The notes: generated from the sequence alone by a model not told the origin. 64,000 nt of DNA from Youhaiella tibetensis (GCF_008000755.1 NZ_CP041690.1:2853260-2917259), one strand, 5' to 3'; counted from the stretch's first letter, positions 28,623 through 37,122 are shown. A program made the numbers and translations.

Positions 28623-29030
28623 TCAGGCAGACTTGCCCAATGCGGTCCGCAGGAGCCGCACGGAGCGTGTGTAAAGGGTGGTGACGGCCTGGTAGTCCAT
28701 CTGGTTGCCAGTGACCTTCATCATCTCGTCCTCGAGCGTGACGCCATTGCCTTCCGGCGTGATCTCGAAGCTGTTCAGCCGCCGCGACTGGAAACCGTCG
28801 CCGGTGCCGCTGGAAACCGCGATATGCTTGGGGTTGGTCGCCGTGGTGGTGACCTCAGCCGTCGACTTGTTGGCCATGTGGTCTTCGAAGTCGAAGGCCT
28901 TCAGGTCCCGCCCCTGGTAGCCGGGGGTCTCGGCGTTCGCTACGTTCTGCGACAGCAGGTTCTGCCGCGCCTGATGCCAGCGCATCTTTTCCGTCATCGC
29001 TGCGAACAGCGGTATTTGCCCGAGCCCCAT
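28623..29030 (-). CDS. flgB: flagellar basal-body rod protein FlgB
   Basis: A 135-residue proximal rod protein and first gene of the operon flgB-flgC-fliE-fliQ-fliR-flhB. The ARQNLLSQNVANAETPGYQGRDL motif is at about 20-42, and the C-terminus has QMDYQAVTTLYTRSVRLLRTAL. A perfect TTAA-N7-TTAA box (29080-29094) and a FlbD-like palindrome (29056-29070) lie just upstream, suggesting CtrA activation and later repression. Confidence 0.95.
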   Translation of the reverse strand: MGLGQIPLFAAMTEKMRWHQARQNLLSQNVANAETPGYQGRDLKAFDFEDHMANKSTAEVTTTATNPKHIAVSSGTGDGFQSRRLNSFEITPEGNGVTLEDEMMKVTGNQMDYQAVTTLYTRSVRLLRTALGKSA

Positions 29031-29055
29031 TTGGTTTCTAGTCCCTTAACCGAGT

Positions 29056-29070
29056 GGGCAATTTGTGCCG
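29056..29070. promoter_or_regulatory. candidate FlbD (ftr-like) site at flgB
   Basis: GGGCAATTTGTGCCG fits the 15-bp form CGGCA-N5-TGCCG found at other flagellar operons with one mismatch. It lies between the TTAA-N7-TTAA box and the flgB start, the side where bound FlbD would repress. Confidence 0.5.
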
Positions 29071-29079
29071 CCCAAATGG

Positions 29080-29094
29080 TTAACAGGTCGTTAA
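29080..29094. promoter_or_regulatory. CtrA-type box at flgB / fliO
   Basis: TTAACAGGTCGTTAA is a perfect TTAA-N7-TTAA, the consensus of the master regulator CtrA. It lies in the divergent region between flgB (minus) and fliO (plus), 50 bases before flgB. Further TTAACC and TTTTAACGG half-sites flank it (29046 and 29104). Confidence 0.72.
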
Positions 29095-29202
29095 TCCTAG
29101 GGTTTTAACGGACCGAAACACTCGCAATTTGCAATTGGCACGGTCTATATAGGCAATTACTTCCCACCTGTTGTCGACGTGCGTGATTCTGGAGACGCCT
29201 AG

Positions 29203-29844
29203 ATGCAATTTTTGACGGGCCTGTTCGGGGGCACCGAAGGAGCGATTCTCAACGCCATCCTGGCGCTGGGCGTCGTTCTCGTACTCATCATCCTTGCCCT
29301 ATGGCTGCTCAAGGTCGTTTTCCGCGCCTCCAACAACGTCGGAAGAGGCAAGAATCGCAGGCTTTCCGTGGTGGATAGCCTGGCTATCGACCCCAAGCGC
29401 CAGCTCGTGATCGTGCGGCGCGACGATGTCGAACACCTCATTCTCGTAGGTGGTCCGCAGGACCTCGTGGTCGAGGCCGGCATTCCCGCCGAGCCGATTC
29501 CGCAGCGCCAGCCGGCGGCTCGGCGGCCTGCTCCGGCCCAACCCCAGGTGCAGCCGGCAACCCCTGCTCCGGCCCCCGCGGCCGACCCGGGACCCAAGTT
29601 GGCCTCGGCCAAGCTGCGTGAACTTGCCGCACCCCATGCCCAGCCCGCGCGCCCCACTTCCCTGCGCCACACCGGCTTCATGCGCGCCGGCGAGGACACC
29701 GAACCTGTGGCAATCCTCGCAAATGGCGATTCGGTCGGCGCCGACTCAGCTAGAACGGGCCATTCCCACGAAGAGACGCAGGCGGCCGGTGGTGACAATT
29801 CTCAAAGCGATAACCCGGCAACCGAAAAGGCCGGCTCGCACTAG
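29203..29844 (+). CDS. fliO: flagellar biosynthetic protein FliO
   Basis: A 213-residue protein with one membrane segment (about 14-38) followed by a small cytoplasmic domain (RRLSVVDSLAIDPKRQLVIVRRDDVEHLILVGG) that matches FliO, the assembly factor for the FliP ring. The last 120 residues are proline/alanine-rich and probably disordered, longer than in enteric FliO. The fliP start lies 4 bases after its stop. Confidence 0.88.
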   Translation: MQFLTGLFGGTEGAILNAILALGVVLVLIILALWLLKVVFRASNNVGRGKNRRLSVVDSLAIDPKRQLVIVRRDDVEHLILVGGPQDLVVEAGIPAEPIPQRQPAARRPAPAQPQVQPATPAPAPAADPGPKLASAKLRELAAPHAQPARPTSLRHTGFMRAGEDTEPVAILANGDSVGADSARTGHSHEETQAAGGDNSQSDNPATEKAGSH

Positions 29845-29848
29845 CCAC

Positions 29849-30583
29849 GTGCGCAAGGCGCTCGGCCTTGCGGTCCTGCTCGGCGCGCTGATCGTCCCGG
29901 CCGTAGCCTTCGGCCAGGACCTCAATATCGACTTCGGCGCCGATGCGTCGCTGACCGAGCGCGCCGTCCAGCTGATCGGGCTCATCACGGTCCTGTCGCT
30001 GGCGCCTTCGATTCTGGTGATGGTGACGAGCTTCACCCGCATCGTGGTGGTGCTGTCCCTGCTGCGCACGGCCATCGGCCTGCAGACCGCCCCGCCGAAC
30101 TCGGTGATGGTCTCTCTCGCGCTGTTCCTTACCGCGTTCATCATGGCGCCCACGCTGACGCAGACCTACAATGTCGGCATCGCGCCGCTGATGAACAACA
30201 CCATCACCATCCAGCAGGCGTTCGAGCGCGGCTCGGTGCCTATCCACGATTTCATGGCCGCGAATGTGCGCGACAAGGACGTGGCCCTGTTCTACGACCT
30301 GTCCGGCCAGGAGCCACCTGACGAGCCGGCGGCCATTCCGCTGCAGATCCTGATCCCAGCCTTCATGATCTCCGAGCTCCGCCGCGCCTTCGAGATCGGC
30401 TTCCTGCTCTTCATCCCGTTCGTGGTGATCGACATGGTGGTGGCCTCGGTGCTCATGTCGATGGGCATGATGATGCTGCCGCCGGTGATCATCTCGCTAC
30501 CGTTCAAGCTGATCTTCTTCGTGCTCGTGGACGGCTGGAACCTGGTGGCCGGCTCGCTGGTGCGAAGCTTCATCAGCGGCTAG
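29849..30583 (+). CDS. fliP: flagellar biosynthetic protein FliP
   Basis: A 244-residue core subunit of the export gate. A cleavable signal (MRKALGLAVLLGALIVPAVA) precedes LTERAVQLIGLITVLSLAPSILVMVTSFTRI-type family sequence, with four membrane segments and SFTRIVVVLSLLR visible. The GTG at 29849 is chosen as start: it gives the normal length and signal peptide, whereas the open frame upstream runs inside fliO and has no family likeness. Confidence 0.94.
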   Translation: MRKALGLAVLLGALIVPAVAFGQDLNIDFGADASLTERAVQLIGLITVLSLAPSILVMVTSFTRIVVVLSLLRTAIGLQTAPPNSVMVSLALFLTAFIMAPTLTQTYNVGIAPLMNNTITIQQAFERGSVPIHDFMAANVRDKDVALFYDLSGQEPPDEPAAIPLQILIPAFMISELRRAFEIGFLLFIPFVVIDMVVASVLMSMGMMMLPPVIISLPFKLIFFVLVDGWNLVAGSLVRSFISG

Positions 30584-30590
30584 CACTGGA

Positions 30591-30612
30591 GGAGCGGCGC
30601 TTACGCCGCTCC
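30591..30612. terminator. hairpin between fliP and the convergent repeat-protein gene
   Basis: A perfect 9-bp stem GGAGCGGCG / CGCCGCTCC with loop CTTA. The stop codon of the minus-strand gene (30601-30603) lies in the loop. There is no T-run, so termination on either side would be weak. Confidence 0.45.
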
Positions 30613-33600
30613 GGCCTTGTCGGGCACCAATGCGCCCTTGCCGCCATAGATCTCGTGGTACGAGGCCAGGAACGCGTTGAGCGAATCCATGCCCGACACC
30701 GCCGCGGCCACCTGCTTGAACTCGGCCGGTGACGGCGCCGAGATCTGGCTGGTCACGAAATCGAACATCGCCCATTGCGGGGAGTTGGCCATCTGGTCGC
30801 CGAACTTGGCGCGGATGCGCGAAAGCCCGAGGGAATCGTTGCTGAGCACATACCCGACCGCGGCCTTCACCACCGCCAGACGCCCGTTCTGCGAGAGCGG
30901 CGACCCATCGGTCGGCGGCGCGTAAAGCGCCTCCATCAGCTCGGCCGCCTTGGCGTAGCGCTTTGCCTTCCAGTGCGCGTCCACGCGCAGGAGGTCGATG
31001 TCGCGCCCGTTCATGCGCGAGAGCATGTCCAGCGCCAGGTCGTCGCGCCCGGCATCGATCATGGCCCGCGCCTCGAGCACGCGGCGCTGCCGCTCGAGCG
31101 GAGGCGCAAGATCGGCGAGGCGCGTCTTGTTGAGCACGCGCAGGGCTGCTTCCGGATCGCGGTTGGCAATGTAGATGACGGCCAGGTCGGCCCCCACCTG
31201 CGCCTGCGCCACGCCCTTGAGTCGGCTGTCGATCTGGTACTGGAGGAGGTCCGCGGCCTGCGCCAGCAGGTCTACCTTGACGAGGCGCCGGGCCAGGTTG
31301 CGGATCATCTCGTCGCCGCGCGTACCCGGCGGGGTCAGCTCGCGATAGTCATAGAAGAGGCTGAGCGCATCCACCGGATCGAGCGCATCGGCGCGCCCGT
31401 TGAGGTAGAGCTCGGCGAACTCGCCCGCCGCTTCCTCGGCCAGCCTGTTGGCCGGCACGCTATCGCCGTGGAAAGTCGAGGCCTGCTTGGCCACTTCGAA
31501 CCCGGCGCGATATTCGCCCTGCTCGAAATAGAGCTCGGCCAGGAGCTTCTGCATCTGCGCTTCCAGCTCGCCGCCGCGCCAGAGCATCGACTCGGCCGAA
31601 AGCGTGGCGGTCGCCTTGGCGACGTCGATGCGCCCCTCCTGCTGGAGGATGGCGAGCGTCCGGTAGACGGCCTCGGCACGCGAGGGACGATAGTCCGCCG
31701 CGATCACCTGCCCATAGGTGTCGAGCGCCTGCTCGTTATTGCCCATCAGCTCGTCGACACGGCCAGCGAGCACACGCAGGTCGCTGACCTGCTCCGGCTC
31801 CAGCCGCGCCACGTCAACCATGCCCATGAAATGAGCGGCTAGCGAGGAATCGTTGGTCTCGACCGCCGCCCGCAGCGCCGAGAGCAGGAAGCGCGAGCGC
31901 ACCCAGGCCGGATAGCTCTCGAGCACGGCCTCGGCGCCCATCGAGTCGCTGCGTGCGCCGCGATAGTCACCCGCATCGGTCTTGGCGATGGTGCGCCAGA
32001 GCAGCGCATCCATGTCGTCGGCCATCGAATCGGCATTGAGGACTTCGAGGGCTTCCTTGGGACGGAAGGCTTCGGTATTGGCGATGGCGGTCGTCAGCAG
32101 CATCTGCTTCTTGAGCGAACCATCCGAAAGCGACCCCTCCATCACCCGAAGCACGCCCAGCGCCTCGATGCCGAAGCGATTGGCCGTGAGGAACTGCGCC
32201 AGCTCGAGGCGGGCAGCGTCCCGCGCCTTGCCTTCCACCCGGCTCGCATCCTCGAGGAGACGATCGCGGTAAATGGCAAGTTGCAGCGGATTGGTTTCCT
32301 GGAGCGCGTTGAGATTGATGTAGCTGCTGCGGGCCGCGTTCTGGTCGCCGAAATCGACGACGCGACGGGTGTCCGCGGACGAAACGGTCAGGCCCGCCGG
32401 GCTGTGGATCACGGCGAGGCGCGAGTCGATATTGACCTCGACGCCATCGCGGTTGGGCCGCACGACGAGCCCATGAACCGAGCGCAGCGCCGAAAAGTCG
32501 ACGAACGCCTGGTCACGGGTCACCCCGCGCGCCGGCGGATAGGCGGTGACGATGGTAAGCTTGTCGCCCACCACCGGATCGGAGAACTGATGCACCCTGC
32601 CCGGCCGCTGCAGGTCGGCCGTCATCTCATAGAGCCCCTCGGTATCGAGGCGGCGATTGATGGCCAGCGGTTCGGTGGGAGTGAGCAGGACGTCGCCGAG
32701 CGAAAGCACCCAGGCCTTGCCCTGCGAACCGAGGGTCGCCAGCCGGTCGCCATTGAGTTCGAGCTTGATCACCTGCGAGTCGCCCGAGGGCACGATGGTG
32801 AAGCTCTTGGCGATGGCGTCGAACCCGGGATTGGCCGGCGGCGGATTGATGCCGGTCATGGTGTCGAACACCATCCAGAGCGAGTCGCCGCGCCGGAAGA
32901 CGGCGGCGGGCGTATCCTGGTTGAACGGGAACACCAGGCGCACCGTCGAGCCCACGGCCGCGAAGAACGGCGTGATGCTGGCCATGGCCGGCCCCTGGAA
33001 CTCGCCGTCATGGGCTGCGCTGGCGGCCGGCTCGGCAGGCTTGCTGGCCTCGAGCAGCGCCGCCGCGTCGATCGGCTTGGCCTCGACCGGGGCCTGCACG
33101 TCGAGATCGATGATGAACTGCCGGTTCGAGGTCGCATAGAAGCGCGGCGTCACCCCATCGGCGACGCGGAACTTGATCTCGCTGCCGGCGGGCCCGACGA
33201 CATTGTCCACGACCTTCATTTCGGCGGGCATGTCGGCCTTGAGCTGCCAGAGCTCCACCGGCACCGGCCAGTTGAAGGTCAGCGTGCCGACATTGCTCAT
33301 GTCCATCTTGAACGAGGCCTTGGTGTCGGCGGTCCAGTCGAACTGCAGGCGGGTGAAGGTGGGGTTGCGGCCCACGCGCAGCTCGGCGGTGGGCTTGATG
33401 ATGGCCGCTTCCTCGGCCAGGCGCTTCTGCTCGGCCAGCTGCGCGGCTTCCTCGGCGCGCCGCGCCAGGTCAGCGACGATCTCGGGTGGCAGCGCGGGAG
33501 GCATCCCCTGCCAAGTCGGCGGCATCAGGTCGAGGAAGAGCTTTTCGCCGGCTTCCATCGGGTTGAAGTTGAGCTTGGTGCGCAGGGCAAAGCGCACGCC

Positions 33601-33924
33601 GCGTCCATCCGGATCGACCCGCGCCACGGAAATGTAGTCGGGCAGGATCTTGGTGACGTCGGGCAGCACGATGTCGATGGGTTCGGAGAAGGTGACGGCG
33701 AGCACGCCGTTGTCGACCTTCACCTGGTGCGGAGGCATCTCGTAGAGGCCCGGGAAGCTCAGGATCATGCGGCCGAACCCCTGCTCGGCCGTCACGAACA
33801 ATTGCGCCTTGTCCGCCGCCCAAGCCGGCACCGACAACGCCACCACCAGGGACAAGGCCATCGCGCACTTCACCGCCGCGCTGGCAACCGCCCGCCTCAC
33901 ATACGCACTCACTGATACTAACAC
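30601..33924 (-). CDS. large secreted repeat protein of the flagellar locus
   Basis: A 1107-residue exported protein without a recognised name. A signal peptide ends at PAWA (about 35). Residues about 40-110 (RMILSFPGLYEMPPHQVKVDNGVLAVTFSEPI and VRFAL) resemble the beta AMIN-like domains that bind peptidoglycan, and similar stretches recur at about 185-275 and 315-400. A charged helix (ADLARRAEEAAQLAEQKRLAEEAAI, split for length) follows the first. From about 560 to the end it is alpha-helical with TPR-like repeats. It is the last gene of the fliL-fliM-DUF6468-motE direction, after a terminator. Its place beside a MotE-like gene suggests a periplasmic motor-associated scaffold. That is inference. 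Confidence 0.75.
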   Translation of the reverse strand: MLVSVSAYVRRAVASAAVKCAMALSLVVALSVPAWAADKAQLFVTAEQGFGRMILSFPGLYEMPPHQVKVDNGVLAVTFSEPIDIVLPDVTKILPDYISVARVDPDGRGVRFALRTKLNFNPMEAGEKLFLDLMPPTWQGMPPALPPEIVADLARRAEEAAQLAEQKRLAEEAAIIKPTAELRVGRNPTFTRLQFDWTADTKASFKMDMSNVGTLTFNWPVPVELWQLKADMPAEMKVVDNVVGPAGSEIKFRVADGVTPRFYATSNRQFIIDLDVQAPVEAKPIDAAALLEASKPAEPAASAAHDGEFQGPAMASITPFFAAVGSTVRLVFPFNQDTPAAVFRRGDSLWMVFDTMTGINPPPANPGFDAIAKSFTIVPSGDSQVIKLELNGDRLATLGSQGKAWVLSLGDVLLTPTEPLAINRRLDTEGLYEMTADLQRPGRVHQFSDPVVGDKLTIVTAYPPARGVTRDQAFVDFSALRSVHGLVVRPNRDGVEVNIDSRLAVIHSPAGLTVSSADTRRVVDFGDQNAARSSYINLNALQETNPLQLAIYRDRLLEDASRVEGKARDAARLELAQFLTANRFGIEALGVLRVMEGSLSDGSLKKQMLLTTAIANTEAFRPKEALEVLNADSMADDMDALLWRTIAKTDAGDYRGARSDSMGAEAVLESYPAWVRSRFLLSALRAAVETNDSSLAAHFMGMVDVARLEPEQVSDLRVLAGRVDELMGNNEQALDTYGQVIAADYRPSRAEAVYRTLAILQQEGRIDVAKATATLSAESMLWRGGELEAQMQKLLAELYFEQGEYRAGFEVAKQASTFHGDSVPANRLAEEAAGEFAELYLNGRADALDPVDALSLFYDYRELTPPGTRGDEMIRNLARRLVKVDLLAQAADLLQYQIDSRLKGVAQAQVGADLAVIYIANRDPEAALRVLNKTRLADLAPPLERQRRVLEARAMIDAGRDDLALDMLSRMNGRDIDLLRVDAHWKAKRYAKAAELMEALYAPPTDGSPLSQNGRLAVVKAAVGYVLSNDSLGLSRIRAKFGDQMANSPQWAMFDFVTSQISAPSPAEFKQVAAAVSGMDSLNAFLASYHEIYGGKGALVPDKAGAA

Positions 33925-34010
33925 TGTCCGACCGCGCCCAGATTTACCCAGGCAAATTAGCGGCTTGGACTTAACGGGGCGCTAAAGCAGTCCGGAGGCT
34001 TTTTCTGCGC

Positions 34011-34042
34011 CCCAAAACAAAAGGCGGGCCGGAGCCCGCCTT
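34011..34042 (-). terminator. terminator after the motE-like gene
   Basis: Read on the minus strand: AAGGCGGGC, loop TCCG, GCCCGCCTT, then TTGTTTTGGGG. A 9-bp perfect stem. It separates the fliL-fliM operon from the downstream 1107-residue protein gene. Confidence 0.85.
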
Positions 34043-34064
34043 CCGCCTGCCTCCAGAGCAGTAT

Positions 34065-35024
34065 CTATTGTCCGACGATCTGCGGAAGGTCCGACGGCAA
34101 CCCTGCATTGGCGATCGTGGTCGGCTGGGTGATCGGGCTCACCGCGGCAAGCTGAATGGTCAGGACCTGCGCCACCGTCGGGCTCATCTTGGCCATGATC
34201 GGAGCCATCTTGCGCGGGTTGATGGCCTTTGCCACCCGCACCAGCACGTCCACGTCCAGCGAGTCGAAGATCTTGGCTGCATCCGCCGGCTTCATGTTCT
34301 CGTACATGGAGACCAGGCTCTTGAACTGGGCCTCGTCCACCGCCTTCTGCTGGTCGACCATGCCGTTGATGCGCGCCTCGATAGCCTGCAGGGCAGCGGT
34401 GCGTTCGGCCAGCTTCTGCTCGGCGGCCTCGACGAGCTGCTGGCGGGTCGCCAGTTCGCCCTCGATACTGTCGAGTTCGGTACGCCGCTCGGCCAGCCGG
34501 TTGAGGATGGTCCGCTCGGTTTCGTTGAGCGGCTGGCCCTCGGCCAGGGCCTGTGCATCGGCCGCCGCGGCATCGCCGTGATCGGCGGCGTCCCCATGCC
34601 CGGCATCCTGTGCGACCTCCCCATGGCCGGCTTCGGCAGCGGGATCGGCGGCAAGATCGGGCACCGCGACTTCGGGCTCGGGCGCGGGTTCGGCACCGTG
34701 GCCACCGCCTTCCCCGGCTGCGGGCGCAGCCTCGCCATGGCCGCCGGCGGCCGCCTTCTGGTTGAGCGCCATGGTCGGCGCCCCGTCATCGATGGTGGGC
34801 GACTGGTCCTCGAGCGTGGGCTCGGGCGGAATGGTGATGGTCTCTCCGGGCGAGGCAACCTCGCCTTCGGCCGGGGCCGAATGCCCGCCGCCACCACCGG
34901 CCGCCGCGACTTCGGTCGTGCCGGTCAGCACATACCCGCCGCTGGTAACCAGCCCGATCGTCTTGAACGCCAGCAGTGCCAGCGAAGCGAAGACGACGAT
35001 CGGGAGAAGTCGGATCGATTTCAC
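34065..35024 (-). CDS. MotE-like protein (MgtE N-terminal-type domain)
   Basis: A 319-residue protein with an N-terminal signal anchor, a low-complexity linker (about 40-165), a coiled coil (about 165-225) and a C-terminal MgtE_N-like domain (FKSLVSMYENMKPADAAKIFDSLDVDVLVRVAKAINPRKMAPIMAKM, residues about 233-280). Sinorhizobium MotE of this architecture is a chaperone for the periplasmic motor protein MotC. The linker is rich in GHG, AGHGD and AADHGD. It overlaps the DUF6468-like gene by 4 bases and is in one operon with fliM and fliL, so a motor role is likely. Confidence 0.8.
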   Translation of the reverse strand: MKSIRLLPIVVFASLALLAFKTIGLVTSGGYVLTGTTEVAAAGGGGGHSAPAEGEVASPGETITIPPEPTLEDQSPTIDDGAPTMALNQKAAAGGHGEAAPAAGEGGGHGAEPAPEPEVAVPDLAADPAAEAGHGEVAQDAGHGDAADHGDAAAADAQALAEGQPLNETERTILNRLAERRTELDSIEGELATRQQLVEAAEQKLAERTAALQAIEARINGMVDQQKAVDEAQFKSLVSMYENMKPADAAKIFDSLDVDVLVRVAKAINPRKMAPIMAKMSPTVAQVLTIQLAAVSPITQPTTIANAGLPSDLPQIVGQ

Positions 35025-35449
35025 GCTGCGTTACCCCGCATGCGTTCATGCGTCGACAGGCGGTTGAGCGCTTCCTTGACCAGGCTCGGCTCGTCGGCGC
35101 GCGGCTCGGGTTCGAGCGAGCGCGAGTGGCGGGCGGCGCTGGTGAACTTGGCCACGCGCTCCATCAGGGCCTGGCCGGCATTGATGTGGCTTGCCAGTTC
35201 GACCCCGAAGCGCTCGGCTTCCCCCAGGCGCGCATTGAGCGTCTCGTCGGTCTCGATGGCGGTGGCCTTGAGTTCCTTGATGGCGGCGTTGGCCAGGTTC
35301 GTGGCCTGCACCAGGTCCGCCACCGTCTGGCGCAGCGCATCGCGATCGCCATGCAGGCGCTTGAGGCGCGAATTGAGCACGATGCAGTAGCCGATCGTGA
35401 CGGCGAGCAGGATGGCTACGGAGCCTTCGACCAAAATTCCAAAAGTCAT
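35021..35449 (-). CDS. DUF6468-type flagellar-operon membrane protein
   Basis: A 142-residue protein with one N-terminal membrane segment (about 5-26), then a coiled coil (NSRLKRLHGDRDALRQTVADLVQATNLANAAIKELK in parts) and a basic C-terminus (RSLEPEPRADEPSLVKEALNRL). It matches the small DUF6468 family known mainly from alphaproteobacterial flagellar operons between fliM and motE-like genes. It overlaps the motE-like gene and lies 3 bases after fliM. Function unknown. Confidence 0.72.
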   Translation of the reverse strand: MTFGILVEGSVAILLAVTIGYCIVLNSRLKRLHGDRDALRQTVADLVQATNLANAAIKELKATAIETDETLNARLGEAERFGVELASHINAGQALMERVAKFTSAARHSRSLEPEPRADEPSLVKEALNRLSTHERMRGNAA

Positions 35450-35452
35450 TTC

Positions 35453-36625
35453 TTAAATCTCCCCGGCCGCATCGATCGCCTCGAAAGCCGCCATCGTCAC
35501 CTTGGGCGGATTGAGAGGACGGATCGTCCGGACCGAAACATTATTGCCAATATGCCCCATGATCGCCTGCGTCAGGTCGATGTCCCCACAACGCAGCTTG
35601 ACCGGATCGTTCGGGCTCCGGTCGAACATGATGGTTTCGCCCCGGGCGAGGCTGAGCACGCGCGAAAGCGGCAGTTCCATCTCGTGCAGCACCGCTTCCA
35701 CGTCCACGTCCGCCGCATAGATTTCGGTGGCGAGATGCCCTTCCCAGATCGGGTCGCGGCCGAACTTCTCGCCCATGAAATTCTGGAGGAGCTGTTCGCG
35801 GATCGGCTCGATCGTGGCGTAGGGCAGGAGGATTTCGATCTTGCCGCCGCGATCGTCCATCTCGATGCGCAGCTCGATCAGGATCGCCGCATGCGCCGGC
35901 CGGGAAATGGCCGCGAAGCGCGGGTTCGTTTCGACGCGCTCCAGCTTGAAGTTGATCTGGGTCAGCGGCTCGAAGGCCTTGTGGATGTCATCCAGGATGA
36001 CTTCGATCATGCGCCTGGCCAGCGCCATCTCGATGGTCGTGTAGGGACGACCCTCCACGCGCACCGCGCTGCCGATGCGGCGACCGCCGAGCAGCACGTC
36101 GATCATCGAGTAGATGAGGCTCGAGTCGACGGTGAGCAGGCCGAAATTGTCCCACTCCTCCGCCTTGATGACCGACAGGATCGCCGGCAGCGGGATGGAG
36201 TTGAGATAATCGCCGAAACGCACCGAAGAGATCGAATCCATCGACACTTCGACGTTGTCGGAGGTGAAATTGCGCAGCGAAGTCGTCGACAACCGCACCA
36301 CGCGGTCGAAGACGATCTCGAGCATGGGCAGGCGCTCGTAGCTCACCAGCGCCGAATTGATCAGCGCCTGCACGCCAGACAACTCGACATTGCTGCCGGC
36401 GCTGGCATCGAACCCGAGGAGGCTGTCGATCTCGTCCTGGTTGAGGACGCGGTCGGCGGTGTCGCCGGCATCGAGCCCTGCCCCGTCATTGTCGAGCATC
36501 GCCGCCCATTCGGCGCTCAGCCCGGAATCGCTCGATTCAGAGGAGTCGGAGGAACCGCCCTTGGTGATCTCGTCGAGATTCCACTCGTCCGAAATCTTGT
36601 CCTTGTCGTTCGGCCCCGCCATCAC
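35453..36625 (-). CDS. fliM: flagellar motor switch protein FliM
   Basis: A 390-residue C-ring protein that binds phospho-CheY and sets rotation direction. The N-terminal region is acidic and Ser-rich (GGSSDSSESSDSG), then LNQDEIDSLLGF (about 62-73), the same motif as in enteric FliM where it opens the protein. The middle domain has RRMIEVILDDIHKAF-like sequence and the C-terminus a SpoA domain (LRCGDIDLTQAIMGHIGNN). A roughly 60-residue N-terminal extension before the motif is unusual. The start overlaps the end of fliL by 4 bases. Confidence 0.93.
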   Translation of the reverse strand: MMAGPNDKDKISDEWNLDEITKGGSSDSSESSDSGLSAEWAAMLDNDGAGLDAGDTADRVLNQDEIDSLLGFDASAGSNVELSGVQALINSALVSYERLPMLEIVFDRVVRLSTTSLRNFTSDNVEVSMDSISSVRFGDYLNSIPLPAILSVIKAEEWDNFGLLTVDSSLIYSMIDVLLGGRRIGSAVRVEGRPYTTIEMALARRMIEVILDDIHKAFEPLTQINFKLERVETNPRFAAISRPAHAAILIELRIEMDDRGGKIEILLPYATIEPIREQLLQNFMGEKFGRDPIWEGHLATEIYAADVDVEAVLHEMELPLSRVLSLARGETIMFDRSPNDPVKLRCGDIDLTQAIMGHIGNNVSVRTIRPLNPPKVTMAAFEAIDAAGEI

Positions 36626-37122
36626 TGCACCAGGATGTCTTTGAAGAGGACGTTCTCCACATGCGCGGGCGCGATGGCCACGTTCACGCGGCGGAGCAGT
36701 TCCTCCTTGAGCCGGTAGATGCCGGCCGAGCCGTCCAGGTCGCTCTTGCGCAGCTCGCGCAGGTAGACCTGGAACGCGTCCACCACCTTGGCCATGCGCG
36801 GCTGGATGGACTTCATCATCTCTTCGTCGGCAACTTCAAGCGCTATGGTCAGCTTCATGAAGTTCTCGGTCCCTTCCGGGCTCGAGAGATTCACCGTCAT
36901 TTCGGGCAGGTTGAAGATGAAGGTATGTGGAGCGGCCGCTGCCGAGGCGGTGTCTTCCACCGTCGCGTTAGGCTTGTTGGCGAACAGGAAGAAATAGCTC
37001 CCCGCGCCAATCACGATCACGGCGGCCGCAACGCCCGCGATCAATAGCATACGGCCGCGACCATTCTTCTTGGTCGCAGCGGACGCACCAGCGCCCTCTT
37101 CGATTTCGGCTTCAGCCGCCAT
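36622..37122 (-). CDS. fliL: flagellar basal body-associated protein FliL
   Basis: A 166-residue single-pass inner membrane protein (membrane segment about 26-46) with a periplasmic stomatin-like domain (HTFIFNLPEMTVNLSSPEGTENFMKLTIALEVAD). FliL forms rings around stator units and supports motor torque. It is the first gene of fliL-fliM-DUF6468-motE. TTAACC half-sites lie about 50-78 bases upstream. Confidence 0.93.
   Translation of the reverse strand: MAAEAEIEEGAGASAATKKNGRGRMLLIAGVAAAVIVIGAGSYFFLFANKPNATVEDTASAAAAPHTFIFNLPEMTVNLSSPEGTENFMKLTIALEVADEEMMKSIQPRMAKVVDAFQVYLRELRKSDLDGSAGIYRLKEELLRRVNVAIAPAHVENVLFKDILVQ

Noticed and set aside
29130-29160. Sigma-54 promoter for fliO (TTGGCACGGTCTATATAGG)
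   Set aside because: The TGGCACG half is present, but no GC element lies at the correct distance; CtrA-type control is a better fit for this early operon.
34976-36718. A 580-codon plus-strand frame opposite DUF6468, fliM and fliL
   Set aside because: Shadow of coupled flagellar genes; no domain or ribosome site.
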